DNA from: VRUE01 sp047519745
Lineage (GTDB): Bacteria > Actinomycetota > Thermoleophilia > Solirubrobacterales > 70-9
DNA length: 5,681 nucleotides
Direction: 5' to 3'
Assembly: GCA_047519745.1 (NCBI GenBank)
Contig: JAPVSJ010000060.1
Coordinates: 1 to 5,681, forward strand
Part shown: in pieces, positions 5,421-5,681 of the stretch
Position numbering within the stretch: the stretch's first letter is position 1
Layout of the letters: every line of letters begins with the position of its first letter
Position numbers and translations under genes: made by a program
Notes under the pieces: generated by a model
What the model was told of the DNA's origin: nothing
The model's input: only the letters and a program-made list of their open reading frames with translations
The model's database searches: none

Positions 5421-5681
5421 TCAGGGCGCATCGTCGCCGACGATGCGGCCGTCGACCATCCGCACGTAGCGATCCGGCCGGTCCCCGAGCAGCGGATCGT
5501 GGCTGGCTACGATCAGCGTCATGCCTCGCCGCTCGCGGGCTTGGTCGAGCACGGAGAGGACGCGCCGGCCGCTCTCGGAGTCGAGCGAGCCGGTCGGCTC
5601 GTCGGCGAGCAGAAGGCGCGGCTCGTTGGCCAGCGCCCGCGCCACCGCGACCCGCTGGCGCTCGCCGCCGGAGAGGACGGA
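5421..5681 (-). CDS. ABC transporter ATP-binding protein, LolD/MacB type (5' end beyond window)
   Basis: Only the last 86 residues lie in the window. They begin at the signature motif LSGGE (3-7, in SVLSGGERQRVAVARAL), followed by Walker B LLLADE (23-28) with the catalytic Glu28, the D-loop SLD (32-34) in DEPTGSLDSESG, and the switch His61 in IVASHDPLL. DEPTGSLD is typical of the LolD/MacB/FtsE group of ATPases that pair with FtsX-like permeases to move lipoproteins or peptides, or to drive extracytoplasmic signalling. The Walker A motif and the start are off the right edge, as is any permease partner. The protein stops at TGA 5421-5423 with a short tail (VDGRIVGDDAP). It converges with the universal stress protein gene and looks unrelated to that cluster in function. 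Confidence 0.93.
   Translation of the reverse strand, partial: SVLSGGERQRVAVARALANEPRLLLADEPTGSLDSESGRRVLSVLDQARERRGMTLIVASHDPLLGDRPDRYVRMVDGRIVGDDAP

Noticed and set aside
1..5681. tRNA, rRNA, CRISPR array, insertion sequence or integrase
   Set aside because: Nothing resembling any of these was found on either strand.

Overview
The window is about 5.7 kb of very GC-rich DNA with strong third-position G/C bias and many long antisense shadow frames. This fits a high-GC actinobacterium. The gene families (tandem universal stress protein, phosphoribosyltransferase-hydrolase fusion, bacterial eRF1-like protein) are at home in Actinomycetota, and a Thermoleophilia/Solirubrobacterales-type soil lineage is my guess. 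Taxonomy is inferred from composition and gene content only.

Layout from left to right. (i) On the minus strand, a two-gene unit: an eRF1-like (baeRF) protein (2121 to 1063), followed after 6 bp by a phosphoribosyltransferase fused to a dienelactone-hydrolase-type alpha/beta hydrolase (start 1056, running off the left edge). (ii) A short upstream region, then on the plus strand the C-terminal half of an Hsp20 small heat-shock protein (2213-2446) with no N-terminal half and no convincing start, probably a truncated gene. (iii) On the minus strand, a second two-gene unit: an unrecognised 112-residue protein (4155 to 3817) overlapping by 23 bp an erythromycin-esterase-family protein (3839 to 2505). 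(iv) A divergent control region (4156-4253) with an inverted repeat and a small hairpin, then on the plus strand a tandem-domain universal stress protein (4254-5123). (v) About 300 bp without an intact gene, holding a possible broken gene fragment. (vi) On the minus strand, the C-terminal end of an ABC transporter ATPase of the LolD/MacB type, running off the right edge.

The five recognisable families between 1 and 5123 (PRT-hydrolase fusion, Rv2629-type baeRF, Hsp20, erythromycin esterase, tandem USP) all have members in the DosR dormancy regulon of Mycobacterium tuberculosis (Rv0571c, Rv2629, Rv2031c, Rv2030c, Rv2623). The window therefore looks like a stress or dormancy island in which these functions sit side by side. 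A joint role in ribosome or protein protection and ATP/nucleotide-linked metabolic slow-down is inference. No DosR-like regulator or clear DosR box was seen.
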